A stretch of 64,000 nucleotides of DNA from assembly GCA_016800925.1 (NCBI GenBank), contig JABCPU010000240.1, positions 1-64,000 of the forward strand. Direction: 5' to 3'. A program made the translations under genes and the position numbers. Each line of letters opens with the position of its first letter. The stretch's first letter is position 1. Origin of the DNA: Suillus spraguei. Lineage: Eukaryota; Basidiomycota; Agaricomycetes; Boletales; Suillaceae. This document shows, piece by piece, positions 1 through 9,596 of the stretch. The notes below the pieces were generated by a model. That model had not been told where the DNA came from. It worked only from the letters and a program-made list of their open reading frames with translations, and did no database searches.

Positions 1-248
1 ACGCTTCACATCCCAACCGGTACTCGTAACCCTGATCCTTCCCGACAATTTGCTATTGCTACCGATGCTTCGCTCGTAGCAACTGGCGGAGTTCTCCTGC
101 CAGACTGTGAGAGAATATGCACATGGTGATAAACACATTCTCATCAGTCTGCAGGAGAACTCCGCAGTTGCTACGAGTGAAGCATCGGTAGCAATGGCAA
201 ATTGTCGGGAAGGATCAGGGTTACGGAGTACCGGTTGGGAGTGAAGCG
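1..248. repeat. Head-to-head foldback of gypsy pol sequence
   Basis: Bases 1 to about 118 are the approximate reverse complement of about 128 to 248, at roughly 90% identity with only a few bases between the arms. Both arms encode the same stretch of gypsy polymerase just after the reverse transcriptase. The left arm reads on the plus strand and the right arm on the minus strand. The minus-strand gypsy to the right therefore switches orientation here, and a second, inverted copy or fragment probably continues beyond the window edge. Confidence 0.85.
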
Positions 249-2417
249 TCGTTTCAGTTCTTCGAAGGTGTCCATACATTCGGTTGACCATTCAAAGGCC
301 TTATCTTTTTCTTCGTTAAATCGATAAGGGGTCGGGCAAATGTCAGAGTAATGGGAAATGAACGTGCGGTAAGAAGTTTGCAAAAGCCGAGGAATGACCG
401 AACGTCTTTTACAGATGTCGGGACTGGCCATTCGGAGATTCCCTTGGTCTTGGCGGTATCCATAGCAACTTGTCCGGGGCGAATTATCATTCCAAGGTAT
501 TCCACTTCTTCTGCATCGAAAGTGCATTTCTCCGGTTTCAAGAATAGGTGTTCTTTTCGTATTTTCATCAAAACTCGTCTGGTCCGTTCGCGGTGTTTCC
601 GCCACAGTCGTAGAGAAAATCAGGATATCGTCCATGTAGATAACCATCCATCCTCATTGATTTCTTGTTGAAAGGTGCGATTCATGTATGCTTGAAAAGT
701 TGCTGGGGAATTGCAAAGGCCAAAGAACATGACGTTCGGTTCGAAGAGGCCGAATTCCGTGGTAAAAGCAGCTTTCCACCTATCATCAGGATGGATGCGA
801 ATGTTGTTATAACCGGACCGAATATCCATTTTCGTAAAGAACTGTGCGTTGTGAAGATGTGCGACAAGGGAAATGGGGAGTGGGAGCGGATAGGCGTTCT
901 TGACTGTCCAATCATTGATGTAGCGATAATCTTGACAGGGGCGTAATTCTCCACTTTTCTTTCCCACAAAGAAGAAGCCACTGGCTTGGGGTGACTTCGA
1001 TTCTGAGATGAATCCTTTCGCAATGTTTTTCATCGATAAATGTTTTGACGGCAGCGCGTTCTTTTTCCGATAGCGGGTAGACCTTAGATGTGCGAGGAAT
1101 GAAACCAGGTTTAGTATTGATCCGATGATCTATACCAGGGCGTTCGGGGGTAGTTTGTTCAATCCGTCTTTAGCAAAGACGTCTACGAAGTCGTGCAAAT
1201 AATCTGGGACCAATTCTTCGAAAGATTTCTTTTTCTTTTCCTTCTCATCCGTGGCGAATTCCTGAGCTTTGTTACTGTATTTCGGAGGGGGAAGGGGAAT
1301 TGTGGAGTAGGGAGAGGATTGTTCGAGTTGAGAAGTTCCATCACGTGTCAAAGGTGTATCCATGGATACTTCCTCTATGATCCTCATGCTGACTCCGTCG
1401 GTATCATACTCCACAAGGAATTCTCCATCTCCAAGCTCATAAGAGGAAATTTCGCATACTTCTGGTGCGTGCCAGACATCTTGCATAGTGTTGAATTGGT
1501 CATCATCCTCTGTTGGGATCAACGAGGGCACGGGTTCTTCTTTATCAGGGGTTTCTTCAATTGAAGCTGAAAGAGTTTTCGGGGAATGTAGAACTTGGAA
1601 AGTTTCGGCACATTGGTATCCCGTCCAGGGATTTCTTCGTCAGCTTTTCGTTTTCCATGTTTCTGTTCCTCTATTGGTCGTTGCTCAATAGGTTCTTGTC
1701 CGACCCGATGCTCGGGTTCGGAGACGTTCTTGCGCTTTTCCGCGCGGGGAATCGGTGATACTGATCTCGGCAATTGGACGCGTGGAGTGAGGTCTGTAGT
1801 ACGTGGCATTCGTGCTTCTGGTTCTGGGTCTTCGGGGGCGTCAATAGGAGAAGCGATGAAAGGTTTCGGAAGGCGGGAATGTTGCCATCTAGTGTGGTGA
1901 TTGAAGAGTTGGGGCAACCCGTTCTTCTTCCGATCCGTATCTAGATCAATTTCGATCTCATCTGATTTCTCCGTCTGCAAGAGGACAAGTGTTTCAGCAG
2001 CCCAATCTATAATTGGGTTCATTGCCCGTAACCATGGAATTCCAAGAAGGATTTGATCTCTTCTTCCTAATTTGGTGATGTTGAATTTTCCATACATGGT
2101 TCGTTCATCAATTTTGACCACCAAGAGGCAGTAATGCGTAATTGGTCCTCCTTTTATAAGGGTTCCATCCGCCGTTGTAACTCGAAATGGTGTTTTGAGT
2201 TTTCGTCGTGTGATTTGATGGAGTTTCACAAACTCCTCAGAGATGAATGTTCCGCTGCTCCTGAATCGATAACAGCGGTGGTGTCGACGGATTTCAAGCG
2301 AGTACGCGAGTGAAGGGTGATAGGGACACGAAGTTCTTTTCTTTCACCTACAGCGCGTACAAGTCTTAGTATTACATTGGGAGAAACATACGTCGAGTCT
2401 TTGTTTCTCCACATCAA
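124..2417 (-). pseudogene. pol: gypsy pol: aspartic protease, linker, reverse transcriptase (frameshifted)
   Basis: The polyprotein would process Gag-Pol and copy the element RNA. Reading down the minus strand, the retroviral-type protease active site DSGA lies near 2260, with the ILLGIPWL motif near 2050. A proline-rich, acidic linker spans about 1900-1130. Reverse transcriptase fingers and palm lie at about 1033-620 ([33 protein letters not shown]). The catalytic YMDD lies near 640. The frame changes just after DSGA, near 1140, just before YMDD, and again after it, so the product cannot be made from this copy. The remainder of pol is replaced at the window edge by the foldback. The family assignment is secure; the copy is dead. 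Confidence 0.85.
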
Positions 2418-3253
2418 AAATCCTGAACAATCCGCCTCACGGTTTCTTCATCTTCTTCTTCTCCTTTGACTTCGGTTTGTCGGAGTGGGGTTTTCTTCTT
2501 TCTGTCAGGACAGTTATGGATGCGGTGTCCTGTCTTTCTGCATCCGAAGCATTGTCCTTTCTTCATGCATTTGGATCTCTCCATATCGGAGATTTGATCT
2601 ACGACCATTGCGTTGGAATCACGGTTCGGAATATACCGTGCATTCCCGTAGTTCTTTTTCTTCTGTTGTGGAGTATGACGTGTCCTCATGGCATTAAGCC
2701 GATGATGGGCGTTGTCAATAGCAACGCATTGCAGCACAACATCTCTGAATATTTCGGAGACATCTCCTGTATTGAAAAGCTTTGTAAGGATCCCCCAATT
2801 AAGGCTGTCTTGGAAGAACTGGATCTTCATTGCGTTGTCGGTGATCTGAGCCTTGGCTGCAAGTGCCTCAAAGTCAGCGACATAAGTGTGGAGATCTCCG
2901 GTTCCTTGTTTGAGATCCCTAAGCCTTGTGAGCGCGGTTCCTTTGGTATCCACCGGTTCGAATGCTTCTTTGAAGCTCTTCATAAAATCTACCATCGTCC
3001 CATAACCAACTTTTTGTCCCGAAGTGTCGGTAGATTGGGCGTGTTCAAGGAATTGTTCCTTCCACGATTTGGCGTTCTTTTCGGTCATAAAAGATGTTAT
3101 GTAGATGATCTTCTGCTTGTCGGTGGTGTAAAGCTTTTCATTGATGTCAAAGTGCAAATTGCACGACTGGATAAACTCGCGAGAGTTATCACGATCTCCA
3201 TCAAAACCAGTCGGTTGGCCGATCTTGTACTCGAATTCTTTGGTTGACGACAT
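2414..3253 (-). CDS. gag: gypsy Gag-like capsid/nucleocapsid protein
   Basis: This is an intact 279-residue reading frame starting MSSTKEFEYK. The first two thirds look like a retrotransposon Gag capsid region. A single CCHC zinc knuckle of the form CX2CX4HX4C (CFGCRKTGHRIHNC) lies at about residues 234-247 and would bind RNA. The last residues are highly charged, and the stop overlaps the start of the protease frame by 4 bp, so pol was probably expressed by frameshift or re-initiation. The start is the first ATG, about 200 bp after the LTR, which fits a normal leader. Gag is the only gypsy frame without a break, so this copy may have decayed recently. Confidence 0.85.
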   Translation of the reverse strand: MSSTKEFEYKIGQPTGFDGDRDNSREFIQSCNLHFDINEKLYTTDKQKIIYITSFMTEKNAKSWKEQFLEHAQSTDTSGQKVGYGTMVDFMKSFKEAFEPVDTKGTALTRLRDLKQGTGDLHTYVADFEALAAKAQITDNAMKIQFFQDSLNWGILTKLFNTGDVSEIFRDVVLQCVAIDNAHHRLNAMRTRHTPQQKKKNYGNARYIPNRDSNAMVVDQISDMERSKCMKKGQCFGCRKTGHRIHNCPDRKKKTPLRQTEVKGEEEDEETVRRIVQDF

Positions 3254-3439
3254 GGTTGATGTTTCTTCTAGTGCGTTATACTTTCTCGGTGCCTACACGC
3301 GCTGTCTTGCTGTCCGTCAGGGCTTTTCTTCGTCAGGGGCTTCCTCTTGACAATCTGCTCAGCGTACACGTACGCTAGTCTGCTGATCTAAGCGATCAGG
3401 GTTCAGGGTCGAAGACTCGATGGTCGACGATCAGAGTGG

Positions 3440-3450
3440 ACTTTAATCTT
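3440..3450 (-). promoter_or_regulatory. Putative self-priming primer-binding site
   Basis: On the minus strand the bases one nucleotide past the LTR edge read AAGATTAAAGT. They lack the TGG start expected of a tRNA-type priming site. Exactly 11 bases inside the LTR (3713-3723) are the reverse complement in the transcript. The 5' end of the element RNA could therefore pair with this site, as known for Tf1 and the sushi group. Confidence 0.65.
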
Positions 3451-3451
3451 T

Positions 3452-3926
3452 TGTTACGAACTGGGGTGGTGTCACCAGCGACAGTGAAAAGACACAGACG
3501 GTCTGCTGGGAGTTCTTTCAATGTTCAAAAGAGAACAAGGTGAAAGTACAAGGAACACGTTCCGAGTATGATCAAGGGTTCAGCCTCAAAGACAAGTCTA
3601 AGAGGTATCCGCGAGAATAGAGACTAAGGCTAAGGAGTGCTTAGACTTAGAGACGATTCAAGACGACTTAGGTTGGAGACCTAAGCGAAGGAGATTCCAG
3701 GTAAAACCCAGTAAGATTAAAGTAGTGAATCTACTACAAGTACACTGTGCTTAAATAGGCCAATATGTGCGCACAGACCAAGAGAGACGTGAGAATGTAA
3801 GTGCGTATCCAAAGAAGGAAGGCAACTTATAGTACAGATGCGTTGAGCATATGAGTCAGAGTCATGTTACGTAATATACAAGGTAAGTGAAGTAGAAAAT
3901 GAATAGGGGCACGTACAATTGTAACA
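3452..3926 (-). repeat. gypsy 5' long terminal repeat, 475 bp
   Basis: The plus strand begins TGTTACGAAC and ends AATTGTAACA, giving perfect 6-bp inverted ends TGTTAC/GTAACA. It lies directly upstream of the leader and gag on the minus strand. On the far side the sequence becomes LINE at once. CAGAC (3927-3931) would be the 5-bp target duplication if the partner LTR outside the window is followed by the same bases. The partner LTR is not visible, so the ends are inferred from the inverted termini and the LINE junction. Confidence 0.7.
3713..3757 (-). promoter_or_regulatory. LTR core promoter: TATA-like box and probable transcript start
   Basis: On the minus strand a TATTTAA box lies at 3757-3751. 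About 28 bases downstream, at 3723, begins ACTTTAATCTT, the 11-mer complementary to the primer-binding site. In self-priming elements the first bases of the transcript are the primer, so this spacing places the U3/R boundary near 3723. Confidence 0.55.
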
Positions 3927-4510
3927 CAGACACTCACACGAAACGCACCGCACGAGGCGAATCATCAGACACACGAGCCCAGCCAAAGTCGCTCCTAACC
4001 GAGGAAGGAGAACTCAGAATCCTACCAAGGAGCAAAGCGGCACTAAGACAACACTTCTACACAAAGATCAAAACAGAGGCCACCACCATCATGGAGAACT
4101 CACCGCGCTACACACTGCTCAAATCAGTCGACATGTCAGCACCATCAAAGAAGTTTGCAAAGAAGATAGAGAAGCTACCGAGACGTCACAGCTCACTGAT
4201 GTTTCAACTCCACACGGGACATATAGCGCTCAACAAACACCTCAAACGAATAGCGAAATCCCCAACGGCGCGTTGCCCAGCATGCGAAAACCATGACGAA
4301 ACGGTACACCACTTCATCCTAGTCTGCCCAGCATACGTGAACCAGAGAGAACAAATGAGGAAAGAAGTCGGAGCAAGACAATGCAAAATCGAGTACCTGC
4401 TGAACGAAAGCAAGGGAATGAGAGCAACGTTGACGTACATCGCGCGCACAAGAAGATTGGAACAAACCTTCGGAGATGTAACCCCCCCAGCGGAAAAGGA
4501 GAAGGAATAG
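3927..4510 (+). pseudogene. LINE ORF C-terminus (end of RNase H and CCHC tail), partial
   Basis: This frame encodes the last ~194 residues of the LINE's final reading frame, starting inside the RNase H motif at DTHTKR and ending at EKEKE. A C-terminal zinc-finger-like motif, CPACENHDETVHHF followed by C, is kept. It differs from the two full-length copies at several residues (DTHT for DTHA, HFYT for HFYA, VDM for VDT). The frame is open but has no start and lacks the catalytic part. The final stop is immediately followed by the inserted element. Confidence 0.85.
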
Positions 4511-4512
4511 AG

Positions 4513-4785
4513 CATCAGGAAATTCACACATTCCTTGACGTGCCCTTATGCGGACTTATTTACACTTAACTGCCTTGGTGAAATTGAATCTACTTGTCCA
4601 AAATTTCAATGTGAATGAATTCAGAAAAAAAAAGTTGAGATATATTAATATACATGTTTTATTGTATTTCGCACTCAAAAAATATAAGATATGCCAGGTG
4701 AATGATGTGAGAGAGAGCAAACAAGTTTTGAGATAAGTGAGTTAAGCTGATTAAGCATGTTAAGGAATGTGTGAATTTCCTGATG
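4513..4785. mobile_element. 273-bp inverted-repeat element (MITE-like), copy 1
   Basis: The element begins CATCAGGAAATTC and ends in its reverse complement, with about 30-bp terminal inverted repeats differing at two or three bases. It splits the LINE 3' region. The uninterrupted LINE reads GAATAGAGGAAAC, so AG (4511-4512 and 4786-4787) is a 2-bp target duplication. The AT-rich interior has no convincing gene; the 62-codon frame inside it has no coding features. The same length and ends recur at 18505-18777 and 34333-34605. The transposase family is unknown. Confidence 0.85.
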
Positions 4786-5101
4786 AGGAAACGCGACAAC
4801 AAGTCGCACAAATCATATCAAGAGCCTGAAGAAGGCCCTAACGTCCGCGCGCAAGCCAGGACCACTGTATAGCATAGACAACCAAAAAACGGACCAAAGC
4901 ATATACGAATAGATTAGATGTACAGTAGGTAGTGTCCATCATAGGGCATAGCCCCAACGGACAATAAACAAGGATCAAAAAAAAAAAAAAAAAAAAAACC
5001 ATACTGAGGGTCCTGCCCTGGACTGCTCTTAAACAATCCACGTCACTCAGTCCTGCGGACGTTCGTGCTCCTGATGCCCACCTCTGCCCGCTGTACCATT
5101 G

Positions 5102-5305
5102 CTAACCAGGAAGGTCTGGCTTTGTCCTGAAGTATTCGCAGGCATACTCGAACTGATGAAAAGAAGCGGAAGTCGCCATGGTAGTCAATGAAATAGCACA
5201 AAAAAGAGAACGAACGGTGAACAAATAATCAAACTGTCCGAGCTGAAATAAGATTCTATGTTCGCCAATACGGTCTACGAAAGCCGTGAATTGCGGGTCC
5301 CCCAT
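5102..5305 (-). CDS. Small conserved ORF, unknown (67 codons)
   Basis: The frame begins MGDPQFTAF and ends YFRTKPDLPG. The right-arm copy (61330-61533) keeps the full frame with six substitutions and no indels. It starts about 150 bp past the protease stop on the same strand. No known domain, signal peptide or membrane helix is evident. Conservation between the arms says little, because the arms are near-identical as DNA. It could be a remnant of a longer gene or chance. Confidence 0.25.
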   Translation of the reverse strand: MGDPQFTAFVDRIGEHRILFQLGQFDYLFTVRSLFCAISLTTMATSASFHQFEYACEYFRTKPDLPG

Positions 5306-5455
5306 AGTGCGAATTGACGTCGTTGAGACTCAAGATGCGAATGCTATGCCAACACGTCGATGACTTTGCCTACGCTGCGATTCACCCACCCGTATAAATC
5401 TGTATGCTACTTTGCGTCGGAAAAACCATTCCCTGTATATTTTGGCAATTCCATA

Positions 5456-6946
5456 CTAGTTAGTTGTGGCATCAGTGAACGGGGTTTTGGCAAAACCGAC
5501 TGCGCGATTGTCGCGATCTAAAACGGTGTATTAGCGATGCATAAATGTGTAGCCCAGGATAAAGCTGTATCGCCCTTCACCAGTTTCCGTGCCCAGGCTC
5601 TTAATGATGAGATATATACCACCTTCCTCAGCACCACAAAGCTTGGAGTTGAGAAAAAGAGGCCAGATTTGGGCGTTGGGAGTGAGACTGAGGATTTGCT
5701 GTGCAAAATGGTGAACAAGGGGTGTGAGAGCTGACAGAATTGACATACATTGCCAATATGGAACTTCAACTTCCGTAGGGCTTTATACTGGTCAATGTTA
5801 ATATGGAGATGACCAGTCGGCTGATCGATAGTAGCGCCGGTTGCAGCTTGGTACCTGGCATATGCATCTATCAAACGCTGATTAGACCACTATTACTCGC
5901 TACACTCTAAATGCACACCGGAGGCAAGGTAAATATAGATGCAGCCAGTATCGATGATACCAGCAGATAAGAATAAGATGTCCGTGTCGCCGTAAGTGAT
6001 TAGCATATCGATACCACAGTAGTCCGTGGTGGAAGGGGTGTTGGTGACATCACTGAAACAACATAATTACTAAGAGTCTGGATTGATCTGGGAGCTGAGG
6101 TAGCTTACGTGTATACAATGTCATCAATGCACTTGGTATAGTCAGGTTCACCAAAGGCGAGCTCTCCGACATCGGTGTCTGGATTCTTAGTAAGGGGATG
6201 GAAAAAGATACCAACAATGTTCCGATCAATGACGTCTGCGGTGACCAGCCAGTCAGTGAAGGTTGGATACGTGGCAGCCGCGTTATCTGGGAGGGTGTTG
6301 AGTGTCGAATCTCGAGGCCTGAGGCCAAGGATACCGTCATTTTCCAAGTTCATGGAAGTAGTAGAACCAACAGCGAGTTCGTACTTGGGGATGGTGAGCC
6401 CACGACCGAGAGAGACGGTATCAAGGAAGAAAGTTCCTATAGATAATTATAGGTATTTTCAACTTATGATATTGTTATATGTCATACCAGAGAAGGACCA
6501 AGAAAGAAGCCCCCCGCCACCGTAGGCTGCCCTCACACTCTGTCCGGTGTTGACACCAGTTCCGTCGTATGGAGTGTGGGTGCCAATCCATGTGACCACG
6601 CTACCGGTGTCGAGAAGCAATCTGTCTTCAATAATATATTAGCAGCCGCATGTTTTTTCAGTGTTGAACTAACAGGTCGTAGGGGGGCTGCCAACGTCAA
6701 GTGCTACGATGTATTGACCCGAACGGGTGAATAGTATGGGAATGATTTTAGCACGTCGTTCAAGCGCATTGTAGTCCGTGAAGGCCGCCACACGAGCTTT
6801 ATCGTGTTGCACGAGGTCAATAGTATCATTGGAGAAGTCCAGTTTCCTGGTAAGGGGGATATTAAGGGGGAATTGCGAACTTCAATGGGCGATCCCCTGA
6901 TTGACAAAGGCAGAAGAAGTATCAACAAGGATACAGTGAGGAACAT
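5456..6946 (-). pseudogene. A1 aspartic protease (polyporopepsin-like), left-arm copy, frameshifted
   Basis: This is the inverted copy of 59676-61179 and belongs to the secreted pepsin-like (A1) family. It has a signal peptide (MFLTVSLLILLLPLSIRG) and first catalytic motif DTGS. A second catalytic region reads DTGC where DTGT is usual. The conserved tail runs through NAQIWP to FAKTPF. Five short introns separate the exons. Compared with the right copy, one base is missing near 6862-6871, shifting the frame about 30 codons after the start, so no mature enzyme would be made. Around the second active site this copy is in better condition than the right one: it keeps DYCGIDM and has no stop there. 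The two copies carry different lesions. Confidence 0.8.
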
Positions 6947-7885
6947 GGCTTGTTGGAAGTCATATCATACTCAGTAGCACATTATATACTTCAAGTTATG
7001 TGCCAGTGAACGCGATGACCGTGGCACGTACTATATCGAAACGTCCCCCTCGAAAAAGCAATGATGAGGTGGTTCCGATCCGGGTCACATCATGAGTGCA
7101 AGAATAGAATTCGACCCCTCGATAACATGAGCGATTTGCTTTTGATTCTGGCAGGTGGCAGGAATTTCAATGCAATCATCTGCCTAGTAGTACCAATGGT
7201 TCAAACATTCATTGACTTACCCCCACGTTCATTTCCAGATGCCATCCATTATGAATACATTGCCCAGGCTAGTGTAACAAGCGTTACTGAGCTCTGAGGA
7301 GAGCGGTTGCAATATTCACATTGCGACCGTCCCCTGGGAGTCACGAGCCCTTGGGAGAAGAGTTTTGTCAGACGCAAATGACCCACGTCAATAATGTAGC
7401 GTTGACGATACGTCCTTGTTTCAGAGTGCCGGGTTCACTGCAGAAACGAGAATTTGATCAGACCCGGACAGGGTGCGAAAAGACGACATAGTAACCGGTC
7501 CATAATCGGAGGTGGTAAATCATGCAAAGCCTATCAACGAGTTTGGATTGTGCTACATTTAGTGACGAGCTCGACTCGGAAGGAGCCGAAACGGTGGCTT
7601 AAACCTTAAATCGTCGGTGGATAGCTAGTTTTTGTGTACGCTACCTTATGTCCTATCCTACGCTCGACGTCTGCTCTAAATTTATAACTTCGTATCTCGA
7701 ACTCGTAGCCTCGTTTACAACAGTAGATACATAGCATCGATAGCTGTAAATGCACAGTAACATGAGCGGTCCGCGATAACCCCTCCAATGCAGCACGAGT
7801 CACTCCGTACTTCTAATTTCAACAGCGATCGATGAAAATCAAGTAAGGCAAGTAAGTATACTCTGTTATAGCGATTGTAACGAAA
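6947..7885. other. Intergenic region between protease and membrane gene
   Basis: No gene is supportable here. A plus-strand frame at 7061-7297 and a minus-strand frame at 7606-7803 are open in both arms but show no domain or codon signature. The segment is mirrored at 58737-59675. The protease promoter should lie just above 6946, where the minus strand has a TATATAA box about 36 bp before the ATG, as in the right arm. Confidence 0.5.
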
Positions 7886-9596
7886 CTACAAATGTGGAAT
7901 AAACTCGGACCAAACTACAGTATGGTATGCGCCAGGAGGAAGTGATCGTAAGCTCAGGAACATAAGCACAATTATTGTATACCGTGCAAATAAGTAAAGA
8001 GATAGTGCGCCAGAAGAAACGCAAAAAATAGCAACACCTAGGCCAAGAGCGCAAGCAATTGTGATAACAGACATGACAATCATGACAATCACGATTACAA
8101 TTGCGAAAACAATTGTGATCGCTGTTAGGAAAGCAAGGATAATATGTCGTAGCCAGGATGGGGCTTTCCCCCATGCACGTTCCAACCATATTGGTACTTC
8201 AACTCTATCCAATGCACATCCCAAGTTCATTTCCGATGCAGGTTTCAACCAGCCCGTTAGTAGTTCAAAGACATCTTCCAAGTTAGTGACGCGATCTTGT
8301 GACAGCAAAACCACAGCACCGAGGAAAGGCACTATCAGTGAACATGGCAACCCAATAGAAGCCACACGCCATAAGATCTGCTCCGTGTGTCTTGGAAAAA
8401 AATTCCAGCCCAGACAATGTATCAGTCCAAACACCATTCCACAGGCACTTCCGATGGCTGTCGGGATCTTAGCCAAGCCAGAGTCTGGAAACCTAATGTA
8501 AACGTCTTTGAAGATAGATTGAAGACCTTGTTCTTGTTTCTGAAGCGGCGTTAGACTTGAATGCAGGACAATCAGAATAAGTTCTTCTAGGAATACTGAT
8601 AACATACTAGTACTTGTCGTGTAAGTTTTCATTGTCAGACGGAGAAGCAGTTGCTTCCGAGTTCCAATGAACAATGTAAGGGCGTCCTACGTCCTTGGGC
8701 TTCTTCAACCATAAGAGATAGGAAATGCATGCAACGACGGCTATAGCCAGGGTGTCAATTTCAAGCAGTGTTACTGGGAGGTTCTTGGCGTAGCGGGCGA
8801 AGATCTGGATGACAAACCACAGTAGCTGAAAAATAGCTGCGAATTTTGACAGTAGATCGCCCTTGCTCCTGTCTTCTATGTCTGCTTCCGTGATGTCGGG
8901 CATCTTCACGGAATTTGAACCAACGAACCGCAGGAGCTCCTCGGGTGTGAGAGTGGCCCACGGCTGACCGTTCACATGAAGCACGAATCCTCCCATGTGT
9001 GCGAAGAACCCGTGCCTCACTGTCCATACTGTAAATGCATACGTCTTACATTAGTTTCTTTCTGGTTGAAAAGTCTGAGTATGTGACTGACCGTTGCATA
9101 AACTGTTGCTTGATTTTGATCGTCGGCGGCAACAATTAATTGGGTTTAATCATCGGATGTAACCAAGTAACATAATCCCCAGCTTTCTCCACCATTTGTC
9201 ATGTTGTACACCATGACCTAAGAAATCGTTGAAATCGTTTGCGACTTTACATGCGTTCAAAAGCTCCCATGCGGCCAAGGTGGTTATGGCTTCCGGGGCG
9301 ATCAACGCCACTACCATGAGAGATAGACGACGACCGGTAATGTCCCATTTGTTGTGGTTCATATACGGAATGTTCATATGGACGGCGGTCCACGTGCATG
9401 CAAACAAAGTTAAGCCACAACTCGAAAGAATATCCCACACAGTCCTGGTGTTGCAGACTGGGGAGTTGCTGGCATCAAATGTATTGATACAGGTATCGTT
9501 GAGACCCGAGAGTGAAGCATGAGCAAATGGTACGCCGAAGAGAGCAGCACAAAGTAAGAGGACCATCGAAAAGTTGAGGGCATGGCGTCTGTTCAT
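7886..9596 (-). pseudogene. Multi-pass membrane protein, expanded Agaricomycete family, left-arm copy (gene 1L)
   Basis: It has the three-exon structure of the intact right-arm gene (56948-58736). Exon 1 runs from 9596 and carries a signal peptide and the SSCGLTLFACTWTAVH motif. Exon 2 lies at about 9029-8607 (GFFAHMGGF, LTPEELLRF, SKGD, KPKDVGRP). Exon 3 ends at 7886 with LSLRSLPPGAYHTVVW. A stop at 9150-9152 interrupts exon 1: the right arm has CGA CGA where this copy has CGA TGA, a CpG to TpG change. Exons 1 and 2 are otherwise almost identical to the right arm. Exon 3 is far more diverged and 28 residues shorter, yet still open. The function of the family is not known to me. Confidence 0.8.

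Larger units (their letters stand above)
1..3926 (-). mobile_element. Ty3/gypsy LTR retrotransposon, 5' part, degenerate
   Basis: Read on the minus strand, the order is LTR (3926-3452), primer-binding site, about 200 bp of leader, gag, protease, a linker and reverse transcriptase, with integrase and the 3' LTR outside the window. Gag-like and pol reading frames are clear, but pol is broken by several frameshifts. The LTR has matching 6-bp ends and the priming site looks like the self-priming type of the Tf1/sushi group. The bases next to the LTR are LINE sequence, so the element appears nested in a LINE. It is not autonomous as it stands. Confidence 0.85.
3927..4998 (+). mobile_element. LINE copy 3, only the 3' end visible
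   Basis: The sequence matches the last ~800 bp of the full LINE at 39448-45768, from within the RNase H domain to a 22-base poly-A (4977-4998). It is interrupted by a 273-bp inverted-repeat element. The 5' side stops exactly at the gypsy LTR. The remaining LINE may therefore lie beyond the gypsy, outside the window, rather than being a true 5' truncation. The poly-A is followed directly by the outer end of the palindrome's left arm. Confidence 0.85.

Noticed and set aside
4548..4736. 62-codon frame kept in all three 273-bp elements
   Set aside because: The copies are nearly identical as DNA, there is no codon-level signal, and the element is too short and AT-rich for a transposase.
4838..5041. 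Minus-strand 67-codon ORF across a poly-A
   Set aside because: It reads through the LINE 3' UTR and its poly-T complement; not a gene. The same applies to 18343-18615 and 45611-45853.
7606..7803. Open frames shared by both arms in intergenic DNA (also 7061-7297, 10515-10712, 14844-15059)
   Set aside because: Near-identity of the arms explains conservation; no start context, domain or splice pattern supports a gene.
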